Assembly (NCBI RefSeq): GCF_029846255.1
Contig: NZ_JARVWQ010000001.1
Location: 1,054,001 to 1,118,000 of the forward strand
Length of the DNA stretch: 64,000 bases
DNA from: Amnibacterium sp. CER49
GTDB lineage: Bacteria > Actinomycetota > Actinomycetes > Actinomycetales > Microbacteriaceae
Direction of reading: 5' to 3'
Both the position numbers and the translations under genes were made by a program. This document shows, piece after piece, positions 50,166 to 58,584 of the stretch. Positions within the stretch are counted from its first letter, which is position 1, and every line of letters begins with the position of its first letter. The notes beneath the pieces are model-generated. The model had not been told where the DNA came from. It saw only the letters and a program-made list of their open reading frames with translations, and searched no databases.

Positions 50166-50529
50166 GTCGGACCTCCTCGCCCGGCTGCGCCCTGCCGGGA
50201 CGCGCCCTTCCCGCTCCGGAGGCGCCCCGAGGCACACGTCCCGGACGATCGCCGCCCACCGCTGCCGTGATGCACGGCGACGCGGAGGGGCGTACCCGGG
50301 CCGCACGCAGGCAGCGGACTCGCAGCACTCGGCGCTCATTGTTACGTATCAGAGCTGACCTCGGCTACCACCGTCCACGCGCTCCCAGCGCGCGGTCCAC
50401 CTCGCGCGTCGAACAGCCGGAACCCGCTCGCCGGGCTCCGCGCGGCACCGGTGCCGGGCCCGCATTCAGGATGCGCGCACGCCGTTCCGGTGATCAGTAC
50501 GCTCGCGGCGGCAGAGGGAGCGGTGTGCG
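50166..50529. other. Divergent regulatory region of the lactonase and IclR 2 genes
   Basis: No gene is supported. It holds the TACGTA-type site at 50338-50351 and, near 50497, TACGCT as a -10-like element for the IclR gene. Confidence 0.4.
50338..50351. promoter_or_regulatory. TACGTA-type operator (lactonase gene)
   Basis: ATTGTTACGTATCAG differs from the site at 35703 only at its edges. Its orientation puts it in front of the minus-strand lactonase gene, linking this gene to the LacI-type regulon 15-30 kb away. Confidence 0.5.
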
Positions 50530-51300
50530 GTGAAGGACGAAGCCGGCCGGGTGGTCGGGGCAGACCGGGTGCTCGCCGTGCTGGCCGAGCTCGCCCACCA
50601 TGCCGACGGCATCGCCCTCGACGACCTCGCCGCCCGGGTCGGCAGTCCCAAGTCGACCGTGCATCGGGCGCTCGCAGCGCTGCGTCGTGCCGGCTTCGCC
50701 GCCCAGCCGCGGCACGGCTGGTACCGCATCGGCGACGAGTTCCTCCGGCTCGCGTACGAGCACCAGGCCGCGCGACCCGAGAGCGCCCGCGTCGAACCGG
50801 CGCTGCAGCAGCTCTCCCAGCACTTCGGGGAGACGGCCCACTACGCCGTGCTCGACGGGAGCGACGTCGTCTACCGGGCGAAGGTGGATCCGCCCGCCGG
50901 TTCCGTCCGCCTCACCTCGGTCGTCGGCGGCCGCAACCCGGCGCACCGCACGGCCGTCGGCAAGCTGCTGCTCAGCGAGCGCCTGAGGAGCGAGTCCGAC
51001 CTGCGCACGTGGCTGGCGGGGCGCTCGCTCGAGCCGCGAACGCCGAGCTCCATCACGACGGTGAGCGCCCTGTGGGCGGAGCTCGAGCTCACCCGCGAGC
51101 GCGGCTACGCGACGGACGACCAGGAGAACGAGGTCGGCATCAACTGCGTCGCCATCCCCGTGCCCCCGGGCGCGCTCCCCGCTCGCGACGGTGCGATCAG
51201 TGTCAGCGCCCTCGCGTTCAGGCATCCCCTCGCACAGCTGGTCGAGGAGCTGCCGACGATGCGCGAGATCGTCGACCGGGCGCTGGGGAGCGCTCAGTAG
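50530..51300 (+). CDS. IclR family transcriptional regulator 2
   Basis: A 256-residue IclR regulator. The HTH is IALDDLAARVGSPKSTVHRA followed by LAALRRAGFA; the effector domain has AHYAVLDGSDVVYRAKVD, NPAHRTAVGKLLLSERL and ENEVGINCVAIPVPPG. It lies between the lactonase gene and the convergent SDR/FAH genes, so it likely senses a sugar acid or keto acid of this pathway. The GTG at 50530 has GAGGGAG about 9 bases upstream. Its stop overlaps the stop of the convergent SDR gene by 7 bases, leaving no room for an intergenic terminator. Confidence 0.93.
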   Translation: MKDEAGRVVGADRVLAVLAELAHHADGIALDDLAARVGSPKSTVHRALAALRRAGFAAQPRHGWYRIGDEFLRLAYEHQAARPESARVEPALQQLSQHFGETAHYAVLDGSDVVYRAKVDPPAGSVRLTSVVGGRNPAHRTAVGKLLLSERLRSESDLRTWLAGRSLEPRTPSSITTVSALWAELELTRERGYATDDQENEVGINCVAIPVPPGALPARDGAISVSALAFRHPLAQLVEELPTMREIVDRALGSAQ

Positions 51301-51968
51301 GTCGCCCGGCCACCGCTGATGTCGTAGATCGCGCCGGTCGAGAAGCTGACCTTGTCGGAGGCGAGCCACGCGACGAGCTCCGCGACCTCCTCCGCGCGTC
51401 CGACCCGCTTCATCGGGATCAGGCTCGTGATGTGGGCGAGGGCTGCCGGCTCGGTGGACGCGTTCATGGGGGTCGCGATCACGGCGGGCGCGATCGCGTT
51501 GACCAGGACCCCGGTCGTCGCGAGCTCCTTGCCGGCGGACTTCGTGAGACCGATCACGGCGGCCTTCGAGGCCGAGTAGATCGACAGGTTGGGGTTCCCG
51601 TCCTTGCCCGCCATGCTCGCGAAGTTGACCACGCGGCCCCACCCGCGCTCGACCATGCCGGGGACGAAGGTCCGCATCATCGCGACGGTGCCGAGCACGT
51701 TCACCTCGAGCACCCGCCGCCACTCCTCGGCCGTCGTCTCGACGAGCGGCTTGCCCGGGCCGACGATGCCTGCCGAGTTGATCACGACATCGACCTCGCC
51801 CACCGCCCCCGCGGCGTCGGCGAGCGCCGCGCCGTCGGTGACGTCGACGAGGACGTCCGCGTCGCCCGCGATGTCGAAGGTGACGACCCGCAGGCCGTCC
51901 TGCCTCAGGCGGGTGGCGGTGGCGGCGCCGAGGCCGCTCGCTCCCCCGGTGATCACAGCGGTCCTCAT
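51294..51968 (-). CDS. SDR family oxidoreductase (2-keto-3-deoxy sugar-acid dehydrogenase candidate)
   Basis: A 224-residue classical SDR, short for the family: TAVITGGASGLGAATATRLR, FDIAGDADVLVDVTD (acidic residue for NAD), INSAGIVGPG, LSIYSASKAAVIG with the catalytic Tyr and Lys, and the end SFSTGAIYDISGGRATY. It is immediately followed upstream by the FAH hydrolase gene (1 base apart), a pairing known from L-fuconate and pentonate pathways. There a dehydrogenase oxidises C4 of 2-keto-3-deoxy acid and the hydrolase cleaves the diketone. Role inferred from this pairing. Confidence 0.87.
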   Translation of the reverse strand: MRTAVITGGASGLGAATATRLRQDGLRVVTFDIAGDADVLVDVTDGAALADAAGAVGEVDVVINSAGIVGPGKPLVETTAEEWRRVLEVNVLGTVAMMRTFVPGMVERGWGRVVNFASMAGKDGNPNLSIYSASKAAVIGLTKSAGKELATTGVLVNAIAPAVIATPMNASTEPAALAHITSLIPMKRVGRAEEVAELVAWLASDKVSFSTGAIYDISGGRATY

Positions 51969-51969
51969 G

Positions 51970-52851
51970 TCAGTGCTCCTTCGTTGCCGAGCGGGGCGCG
52001 ACGACCCGCTGCTTCTGCCGGCCGAGCCCGTCGATGCCGAGCTCCATCACGTCGCCCGGTTGCAGCCACACCTGCGGGTCGAGGCCCATCCCGACCCCCG
52101 GAGGGGTGCCGGTGTTGATCAGATCGCCGGGCTCGAGGACCAGGAACTGGCTGAGGTAGTGCACGACGAAGTACGGGTCGAAGATCATCGTGGACGTCGA
52201 CCCGGTCTGCCGCCGCACCCCGTTGACGTCGAGCCACATGCCCAGCGCGCCGACATCGGGAACCTCGTCGGGGGTGACGAGCCAGGGGCCCGCGGGGTTG
52301 AAGGTCTCGGCGCTCTTACCCTTCGACCACTGGCCGCCGCGTTCGATCTGGAAGGCCCGCTCGCTCACGTCGTTGACGACCACGAACCCCGCGATCGCGT
52401 CCCGTGCCTCGTCGACCGAGTCGAGATAGCTCGTGCGTCTGCCGATGACGACGCCCAGCTCCACCTCCCAGTCGGTCTTGCTGGATCCCCGCGGGATCCG
52501 CACGTCGTCGTCCGGCCCGATGAGGGTGTTCGGGGATTTCGTGAACAGGATCGGCTCGGCCGGAACGGCCTGCCCCGTCTCGGCGGCATGGTCGCTGTAG
52601 TTGAGCCCGATGCACAGGATCTGGTGCGGCCGAGCGATGGGGGCTCCGATGCGCTGCCCGTTGAGCTCGCGCACCCCGACCCCCCACTCGATCCGCCGGG
52701 GGGCGACCTCACGGAGCCGCTCGATCCCGCCCGAGCCGAAGAACTCCTCGTCGAAGTCGCGGACGATGTCCGACACGTCGAGGTACGCATTCCCTTCGAG
52801 CAGCAGGCCGGGCTTCTCGGCCCCAGCGGGGCCGACACGAAGAAGTCTCAT
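51970..52851 (-). CDS. Fumarylacetoacetate hydrolase family protein (2,4-diketo-3-deoxy acid hydrolase candidate)
   Basis: A 293-residue FAH-fold hydrolase with CIGLNYSDHAAETG, ILFTKSPNTLIGPDDDVRIP, the metal-binding TDWEVELGVVIG, GFVVVNDVSERAFQ, KSAETFNPAGPWLVTPDEV and INTGTPPGVGMG. The WLVTPDEV and SAETF segments resemble 2,4-diketo-3-deoxy-L-fuconate hydrolases, which release pyruvate plus lactate, or plus glycolate from pentoses. ATG 52849-52851 begins the family motif MRLLRVGPAGAEKPG. Divergent from the FAD/Fe-S dehydrogenase gene, whose substrate could be the lactate or glycolate released. Confidence 0.9.
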   Translation of the reverse strand: MRLLRVGPAGAEKPGLLLEGNAYLDVSDIVRDFDEEFFGSGGIERLREVAPRRIEWGVGVRELNGQRIGAPIARPHQILCIGLNYSDHAAETGQAVPAEPILFTKSPNTLIGPDDDVRIPRGSSKTDWEVELGVVIGRRTSYLDSVDEARDAIAGFVVVNDVSERAFQIERGGQWSKGKSAETFNPAGPWLVTPDEVPDVGALGMWLDVNGVRRQTGSTSTMIFDPYFVVHYLSQFLVLEPGDLINTGTPPGVGMGLDPQVWLQPGDVMELGIDGLGRQKQRVVAPRSATKEH

Positions 52852-52971
52852 CACACACCCTGAATCGTTCGGCGTCCGGCGAGCGGGGCTGTCCCGAGGG
52901 GACCGGGGCGGCGAGCAGTGCGCCCTGACGCGTGGTCCCGCCTGGTCGCCAGCGCGCCTGCAGTACGCGGC

Positions 52972-53020
52972 TATGCTAGAAGAGGTTTCAGTTATCTGAG
53001 CACCATTCCAACTATAGGAA
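52972..53020. promoter_or_regulatory. Divergent promoter region with TTCC-N7-GGAA repeat
   Basis: TATGCT (52972-52977) is a plus-strand -10-like element; its complement TAGCAT serves the minus strand. The inverted repeat TTCC-AACTATA-GGAA at 53006-53020 lies in the leader of the dehydrogenase gene and is a likely regulator site, possibly IclR type. Confidence 0.45.
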
Positions 53021-53075
53021 GAAGTGGTCACGCGGTGAGGGCACCGGCCCCCGGGGCCAGAACGGGAGACGTCCA

Positions 53076-55940
53076 GTGACTCGCCCCCACGACAGCACGA
53101 CCCTGGCACCCGTTCCGCCCGCGCTGCTCGCGGCGCTCCGGCTCGCCTGCGCCGGCGGAGTCGCCGCCCGCGCGACCGATCGGCTCTCGTCCGCGCACGA
53201 CGCCTCGCACTACCTGCTGACGCCCCGGGCCGTGGTCTCCCCCGCCTCCCCCGAGGAGGTCGGGGCGGTGCTCGCCACCTGTCGCGCCCACCGCGCTCCC
53301 ATCACCTTCCGATCCGGCGGCACCAGCCTGTCCGGTCAGGCGAGCAGCGATGGCGTGCTCGTCGACACGCGCCGGCACTTCCGGCAGGTACGGGTGCTCG
53401 ACGAGGGCGTCCGCGTCCGCACGGGGCCCGGCGCGACCGTGCGATCCGTGAACGCCCGCCTCGCCCGGTACGGCAGGAAGCTCGGTCCCGACCCGGCGAG
53501 CGAGATCGCCTGCACCATCGGCGGCGTGGTCGCGAACAACTCGAGCGGCATGGCGTGCGGGACGGAGGCCAACACCTACCGCACGCTCGAGTCCGCGGTG
53601 CTGGTCCTGGCGAGCGGCCTCGTGCTCGACACCGGTGAACCTTCCGCGGACGCGCGGCTCCGGGCAGCGGAGCCGGCGCTGCACACCGGGCTGGCGCGCC
53701 TGCGCGACCGCGTGCGAGCGAACGCCGACTCCGTCGCGACGATCCGGCGCCTCTACGCCATCAAGAACACGATGGGCTACGGGCTGAACTCGTTCCTCGA
53801 CCACGACGAGCCCGCCGCGATCCTCGAGCACCTCGTGATCGGCAGCGAGGGCACGCTCGCATTCGTGGCGGAGGCGACCTTCCGGACCGTGCCGGTGCGG
53901 CCGTTCGCCGCGACCGGGCTGCTGATCTTCCCCGATCTCGCCGCCGCCACCGTGTCGCTGCCCACCCTCGTCGCGGCGGGCTTCGCGACGATCGAGCTGC
54001 TGGACGCCGCGAGCCTCCGGGTGGCGCAGCGCGACCACGAGGCCCCCGACGCCCTGCGCGCGCTCGAGGTCAGCACGCAGGCCGCTCTGCTCGTCGAGTA
54101 CCAGGAGGACTCCGAGGAGGCGCTGCAGCAGCGCCTGCTGCAGGCGCGCGAGCTCCTCGGTCGTCTGCCGCTCGCGAGCCCGGGATCGCTCAGCACCGAC
54201 GCCGCGCAGCGGGCCCAGCTCTGGCACATCCGGAAGGGGCTCTACACCCTCGTCGCCGGAGCACGCCCGTCGGGCACCACCGCGCTGCTCGAGGACATCG
54301 CGGTCCCGGTCGACCGGCTCTACGAGACCTGCATCCGCCTCACCGAGCTGTTCGACCGGCACGGGTACGAGGAGAGCGTCATCTTCGGTCACGCCAAGGA
54401 CGGCAACCTCCACTTCATGCTCAACGAGCGCTTCGACCGGCCCGAGCTGCTCGCCCGCTACGAGGCCTTCACCGCGGACATGGTCGAGCTCGTGCTCGCC
54501 CAGGGCGGCACCCTGAAGGCCGAGCACGGCACCGGCCGGGTGATGGCGCCCTTCGTGCGCCGGCAGTACGGGGACGAGCTCTACGAGGTGATGCAGGAGG
54601 TGAAGGCGCTCATCGACCCCGACGGGCTGCTGAACCCGGGCGTCCTGCTGAACGAGGATCCGGGGGCCCACGTCCAGGGGCTGAAGACGACGCCGACCGT
54701 CGAGGTCGAGGTCGACCGCTGCGTCGAGTGCGGCTACTGCGAGCCCGTCTGCCCCAGCCGCGACCTGACCACCACACCCCGCGAACGCATCGTGCTCCGG
54801 CGCGAGATGGCCCGGGCCGAGGCCGCCGGCGACACCGGGCTGCTCGCCACCCTCCAGGACGAGTACGAGTACGACGCGGTCGAGACGTGCGCGGTCGACG
54901 GGATGTGCCAGACGGCATGCCCCGTGCTGATCAACACCGGCGATCTCGTCCGCCGGCTCCGCGGCGACTCGGTCGGTCGCGTCGAGCAGCGCGGCTGGAA
55001 GGTCGCCGCCGACCACTGGGACGGGGTCTCCCGTGTCGGGGGCGTCGCCCTCAGCGCGGCCCGCGCCGTCCCTGCCCCCCTGCCGGCGGTGGCCACCACG
55101 CTCGCTCGGGCGGTGCTGGGCGCCGACACGGTGCCCAGCTACTCGCACGACCTGCCCGGTGGCGGGCCACGGCGGCCGAGGCTGACGACCCCCGACGCGG
55201 ACGCCGTCTACTTCTCGAGCTGCACCACCACGATGTTCGGCGGCGTCGACGGCGAGAGCGTCGGCGAGGCGTTCCTCCGCCTCTGCGAGCGCGCGGGCGT
55301 GGAGCTCGCCACCCCGGCCGACCTGCCGTCCCTCTGCTGCGGCACGCCCTGGAAGTCGAAGGGGTTGACCGATGGCTACGCGGCGATGAGGTCCAGGGTC
55401 CTCGCGTCCCTGCACGAGGCGACCCGCGGAGGGGCCCTTCCCGTCGTCTGCGACGCGTCCTCCTGCTCGGAGGGCCTCGAGATCCTGCTGGACGGGGCGA
55501 GCGAGGCGGGCATCCGCGTGATCGACGCCGTCGCCTTCGTCGACGAGGTCGTGCTGCCGCGGCTGCCGCGCAGCACGAGGCTCCCCTCCCTCGCCGTCCA
55601 CCCCACCTGCTCGTCCACGCGCCTGGGCCTGAACGACGCGCTCCTCCGGGTCGCGGCCGCGTGCGCCGAGCAGGTGGTCGTCCCGGACGACTGGAGCTGC
55701 TGCGCCTTCGCCGGCGACCGGGGGATGCTCCACCCGGAGCTCACGGCCTCGGCGACGCGGCGCGAGGCCGCCGAGATCGTCGCGACCGAAGCAGCCGGGC
55801 ATGCTTCTCTGAATCGCACCTGCGAGCTCGGCATGACCCGCGCAACGGGCCAGCCGTACCGGCACGTCCTCCAGGTGCTCGACAGCACGCTGCCGGCCGT
55901 CGGCGCCGCCGGGGACTCCGCCCGCGCGCGTCGGCGCTGA
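53076..55940 (+). CDS. Fused FAD-binding and Fe-S 2-hydroxyacid dehydrogenase (D-lactate/glycolate type)
   Basis: A 954-residue respiratory-type dehydrogenase combining a GlcD-like FAD domain and a GlcF-like Fe-S domain. The N-terminal PCMH domain has FRSGGTSLSGQASSDGVLVD and ANNSSGMACG; the FAD-linked oxidase C-domain has IFGHAKDGNLHFML and GTLKAEHGTGRVMAPF. Two 4Fe-4S motifs follow, Cys549/552/555/559 (CVECGYCEPVCPS) and Cys605/611/615 (CAVDGMCQTACP), then CCG domains (SLCCGTPWKSKG, HPTCSSTRLG, SCCAFAGDRGM). It should oxidise lactate, glycolate or a similar acid and pass electrons to the quinone pool. The GTG start has GGGAG 8 bases upstream. Its position opposite the FAH gene suggests it consumes that pathway's product. 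Confidence 0.92.
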   Translation: MTRPHDSTTLAPVPPALLAALRLACAGGVAARATDRLSSAHDASHYLLTPRAVVSPASPEEVGAVLATCRAHRAPITFRSGGTSLSGQASSDGVLVDTRRHFRQVRVLDEGVRVRTGPGATVRSVNARLARYGRKLGPDPASEIACTIGGVVANNSSGMACGTEANTYRTLESAVLVLASGLVLDTGEPSADARLRAAEPALHTGLARLRDRVRANADSVATIRRLYAIKNTMGYGLNSFLDHDEPAAILEHLVIGSEGTLAFVAEATFRTVPVRPFAATGLLIFPDLAAATVSLPTLVAAGFATIELLDAASLRVAQRDHEAPDALRALEVSTQAALLVEYQEDSEEALQQRLLQARELLGRLPLASPGSLSTDAAQRAQLWHIRKGLYTLVAGARPSGTTALLEDIAVPVDRLYETCIRLTELFDRHGYEESVIFGHAKDGNLHFMLNERFDRPELLARYEAFTADMVELVLAQGGTLKAEHGTGRVMAPFVRRQYGDELYEVMQEVKALIDPDGLLNPGVLLNEDPGAHVQGLKTTPTVEVEVDRCVECGYCEPVCPSRDLTTTPRERIVLRREMARAEAAGDTGLLATLQDEYEYDAVETCAVDGMCQTACPVLINTGDLVRRLRGDSVGRVEQRGWKVAADHWDGVSRVGGVALSAARAVPAPLPAVATTLARAVLGADTVPSYSHDLPGGGPRRPRLTTPDADAVYFSSCTTTMFGGVDGESVGEAFLRLCERAGVELATPADLPSLCCGTPWKSKGLTDGYAAMRSRVLASLHEATRGGALPVVCDASSCSEGLEILLDGASEAGIRVIDAVAFVDEVVLPRLPRSTRLPSLAVHPTCSSTRLGLNDALLRVAAACAEQVVVPDDWSCCAFAGDRGMLHPELTASATRREAAEIVATEAAGHASLNRTCELGMTRATGQPYRHVLQVLDSTLPAVGAAGDSARARRR

Positions 55941-56050
55941 CGCCACCGTTCCGCCTGCGCGGCGTCCTGCTCCGACGAACGGCGCCCGCTGACGCCGTGG
56001 CCGCGGCGCCCGGCGTCCGTCCGCCGCTCCTCGGGCCGGGGCCCACGCGC

Positions 56051-56082
56051 CGGACCGCTCACCGTCGCCGGTGAGCGGTCCG
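56051..56082. terminator. Terminator between convergent genes
   Basis: CGGACCGCTCACC / GGTGAGCGGTCCG with a 6-base loop lies midway between the dehydrogenase and phospholipase genes. The rest of 55941-56161 shows no gene. Confidence 0.8.
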
Positions 56083-56161
56083 CTGCGCCTTCGGGGAGGG
56101 TCCCGACCGGTGATCCCGGGTCTCAGCCGCGCGCGCCGCGCTTCCCGTCGATCGCTCCGTC

Positions 56162-58222
56162 CTAGGCCCCGAGCTGCGGGTCGCTCGTCAGCGGATGGCC
56201 GTTCTCGAGCCGGCCCGCCAGCTCGCGGAGGAACCGCGGGTCGCCCGTCGACGTCACGGTGAGGTCGTACCACCCGCCATGGGTGGGGATGACGAGCGTC
56301 CGCGTCCCGCCCGCGCCCACGGACAGCTCCTCCGAGCTCCCCCGGTAGGCGTCCTTCACCCTGAGCGAGACGGCGGCCGACCCGGTGTTCTCGATGCGGA
56401 ACCGGACGTTCGGCGAGCTGCCCGCCGGGGTGACCGTCGCGCGGATGTCGGCTGCACCGGTCGTGCCGGCGAGCCGGCGGTACCAGCCGGCCGGCCCGTG
56501 CATCTGCACGTCGTACTCGGCGCCCAGCGGCCAGGAGGCGTCGAGCGAGGCGCCGGCCCCGATCGTGTACGAGTAGGGGCCCTGCGGCAGGAGGTCCGAC
56601 CGCACCTGCACGTGTGCGCCGAGCGAACCGGGGTTCGCGAACCGCACGGAGAGCACCGCTCCCGTCTTCGTGGCGACGGCGTCGAGCGCGTAGCCGAGCG
56701 GGCGGGACGGCCGCGTGCCACGCTCCTGCGACGGCATGCTGTTCACCGCCGGCGGGGTCGGCACGTAGCTGTCGTGGCGTTCGTGGTCCGTCGGCGCGTA
56801 GGACGCCGTCGGCGGCAGCGCCGGCGCCGCACCTCCGGTGGCGGCGAAGTCGAAGGCGCTCGTGAGGTCACCGCAGACGGCGCGTCGCCACGGCGTGATG
56901 TTCGGGGACCGCACGCCGAACCGCTTCTCGAGGAACCGGACGATCGAGGTGTGATCGAAGGTCTCGGAGCACACCCAGCCGCCCATGCTCCAGGGGGAGA
57001 TCACGAGCATCGGGACCCGGACGCCGAGACCGAAATGGCCGGGGACGTCGCTGCTGCCGTAGGCCGTGGGCGTGCCGTCGTACCACTCGCCCGCGGTGGA
57101 CACCGTGGACGCCCCCGGGATGCGCGGGGTGTTCGGGTGCGGCGGGACGACGTGGTCGAAGAAGCCGTCGTTCTCGTCGTACATGAGGAACACGGCCGTC
57201 TTGCTCCACACGTCCGCGTTGGACGTCAGGATGTCGAGGACGTTCGCCATGTACCACGCGCCGAAGTTCGGCGGCCAGTTGGAGTGCTCGGTGTAGGCCT
57301 CCGGCGCCACGATGTACGACACCTGGGGCAGCTTCCCCGCGGCCACGTCCCCGCGGAGGATGCTGAAGAGGTCCCCGCCGGCCGCCGCGTCGGTGCCGGT
57401 GCGCGCCTTCTCGTAGAGGGCGCTCCCCGGCTGCGCCTCCTGGTACTGCTTGAAGTAGAGGAGGGAGTTGTCGCCGTAGTTGCCGACGTAGGCGTCGCCC
57501 GTCCACCCCCAGTAGCCGTTCGCGTCGAGGCCGTCGCCCACGTCCTGGTAGACCTTCCACGAGACGCCGGCCTTCTCGAGCTGCTCGGGGTAGGTGCCCC
57601 ACCAGTAGCCCTTCTCGTCGTTCCACAGGTCCGGGCCCCCGCCGGTGCGCTCCGGGTCGTCGCCGCCCGTGAACATGTAGTAGCGGTTGGGGTCGGTGGG
57701 GCCGAGCACCGAGCAGTGGTACTGATCGCAGACCGTGAAGGCGTCCGCCAGCGCGAAGTGGAACGGGATGTCCTGGCGGCCGTAGTAGGCCATCGTCGCG
57801 TCGGACTTCGCGGGCAGCCAGCGGTCGTACCTGCCGCCGTTGAAGGCCTCGTGGGTCATCTTCCACGAGTGGTCGAGGTCCTCCATGAACTGCATGCCGA
57901 GGTTCGGCGCGGTCGGCCGGTAGGGCAGCACGTCCCGCGTCCCGTTGTTCTGGTGGAAGGCGCTCCTCCCGCTGGGGAGGAGCGCGGGGTGCGGGTCCGC
58001 GAAGCCGCGCACGCCACGCAGCGTGCCGAAGTAGTGGTCGAACGCCCGGTTCTCCTGCATGAAGACGACGACGTGCTCGACGTCCCGGATCGACCGCGTC
58101 GCGCGGTTCGCGGGGATCGTGGCTGCCCGCGCGACGCTCTGGCCGAGCATGTCGGCGATCGCGGCGCTCGCGACACCGGCCCCCGCGACCTGCAGGAAAC
58201 GACGACGATCCATCTCACCCAT
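56162..58222 (-). CDS. Secreted phosphocholine-specific phospholipase C-type enzyme (Tat exported)
   Basis: A 686-residue phosphoesterase of the bacterial phospholipase C family. The Tat signal is MDRRRFLQVAGAGVASAAIA with a cleavage region near ARAATIP. The catalytic core starts EHVVVFMQENRAFDHYFGTL with the metal/nucleophile Glu-Asn, followed by DQYHCSVLGPTDPNRYYMFT, FLMYDENDGFFDHVVPP and VLVISPWSMGGWV-like sequence. Two C-terminal DUF756-type beta domains end the protein (VRFANPGSLGAHVQV, RFRIENTGSAAVSLRV). It would cleave phospholipid head groups outside the cell, for phosphate or lipid use. ATG 58222 has GGGAG six bases upstream; upstream in-frame sequence is not related. Confidence 0.93.
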   Translation of the reverse strand: MGEMDRRRFLQVAGAGVASAAIADMLGQSVARAATIPANRATRSIRDVEHVVVFMQENRAFDHYFGTLRGVRGFADPHPALLPSGRSAFHQNNGTRDVLPYRPTAPNLGMQFMEDLDHSWKMTHEAFNGGRYDRWLPAKSDATMAYYGRQDIPFHFALADAFTVCDQYHCSVLGPTDPNRYYMFTGGDDPERTGGGPDLWNDEKGYWWGTYPEQLEKAGVSWKVYQDVGDGLDANGYWGWTGDAYVGNYGDNSLLYFKQYQEAQPGSALYEKARTGTDAAAGGDLFSILRGDVAAGKLPQVSYIVAPEAYTEHSNWPPNFGAWYMANVLDILTSNADVWSKTAVFLMYDENDGFFDHVVPPHPNTPRIPGASTVSTAGEWYDGTPTAYGSSDVPGHFGLGVRVPMLVISPWSMGGWVCSETFDHTSIVRFLEKRFGVRSPNITPWRRAVCGDLTSAFDFAATGGAAPALPPTASYAPTDHERHDSYVPTPPAVNSMPSQERGTRPSRPLGYALDAVATKTGAVLSVRFANPGSLGAHVQVRSDLLPQGPYSYTIGAGASLDASWPLGAEYDVQMHGPAGWYRRLAGTTGAADIRATVTPAGSSPNVRFRIENTGSAAVSLRVKDAYRGSSEELSVGAGGTRTLVIPTHGGWYDLTVTSTGDPRFLRELAGRLENGHPLTSDPQLGA

Positions 58223-58584
58223 GAGGTGCTCCCAACTGCTCGTGCCGCGTCCCGAGGCGGTCCTGCCCACCGCGGCCGGACGGAGCGTTCCAGCGGCAGG
58301 TGAACCGCAGGTATGGCGGCGGCGAACAGGAGCTCGCCGGCCCCGATGGGTCATGCGCACCGTCGATCCGCCCGCTGCCCGTTCATCGACGCCGGGGAGA
58401 CGCGCGGGCGGCCGAGTCGGGCGACTCGGTGCGGCTGATGGACCGGTGCACGACACGAGGCGTCCACGGGGAGCGAGCACCGTCCGTTCGGCGTGTCGTC
58501 ACCGCTTCGTCATCGTGCTCTTGCGTCCCGGTTCCGTGCGCAGCGTGGCCTGAGGCCGTCGATCCCTTACGCAGGAAGGCCCCC
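58223..58584. other. Intergenic region between the divergent phosphoesterase genes
   Basis: No gene or clear palindrome was found in these 362 bases. Both promoters must lie here. CTTACG near 58566 is too close to the plus-strand start to be a normal -10, and no PhoB-like direct repeats were recognised. Confidence 0.35.

Noticed and set aside
53028..56273. 1081-codon open frame on the minus strand
   Set aside because: It is antisense to the FAD/Fe-S dehydrogenase, which has intact domains and cysteine motifs. The antisense product is low-complexity Arg/Gly/Ala-rich sequence produced by GC-rich codon bias.
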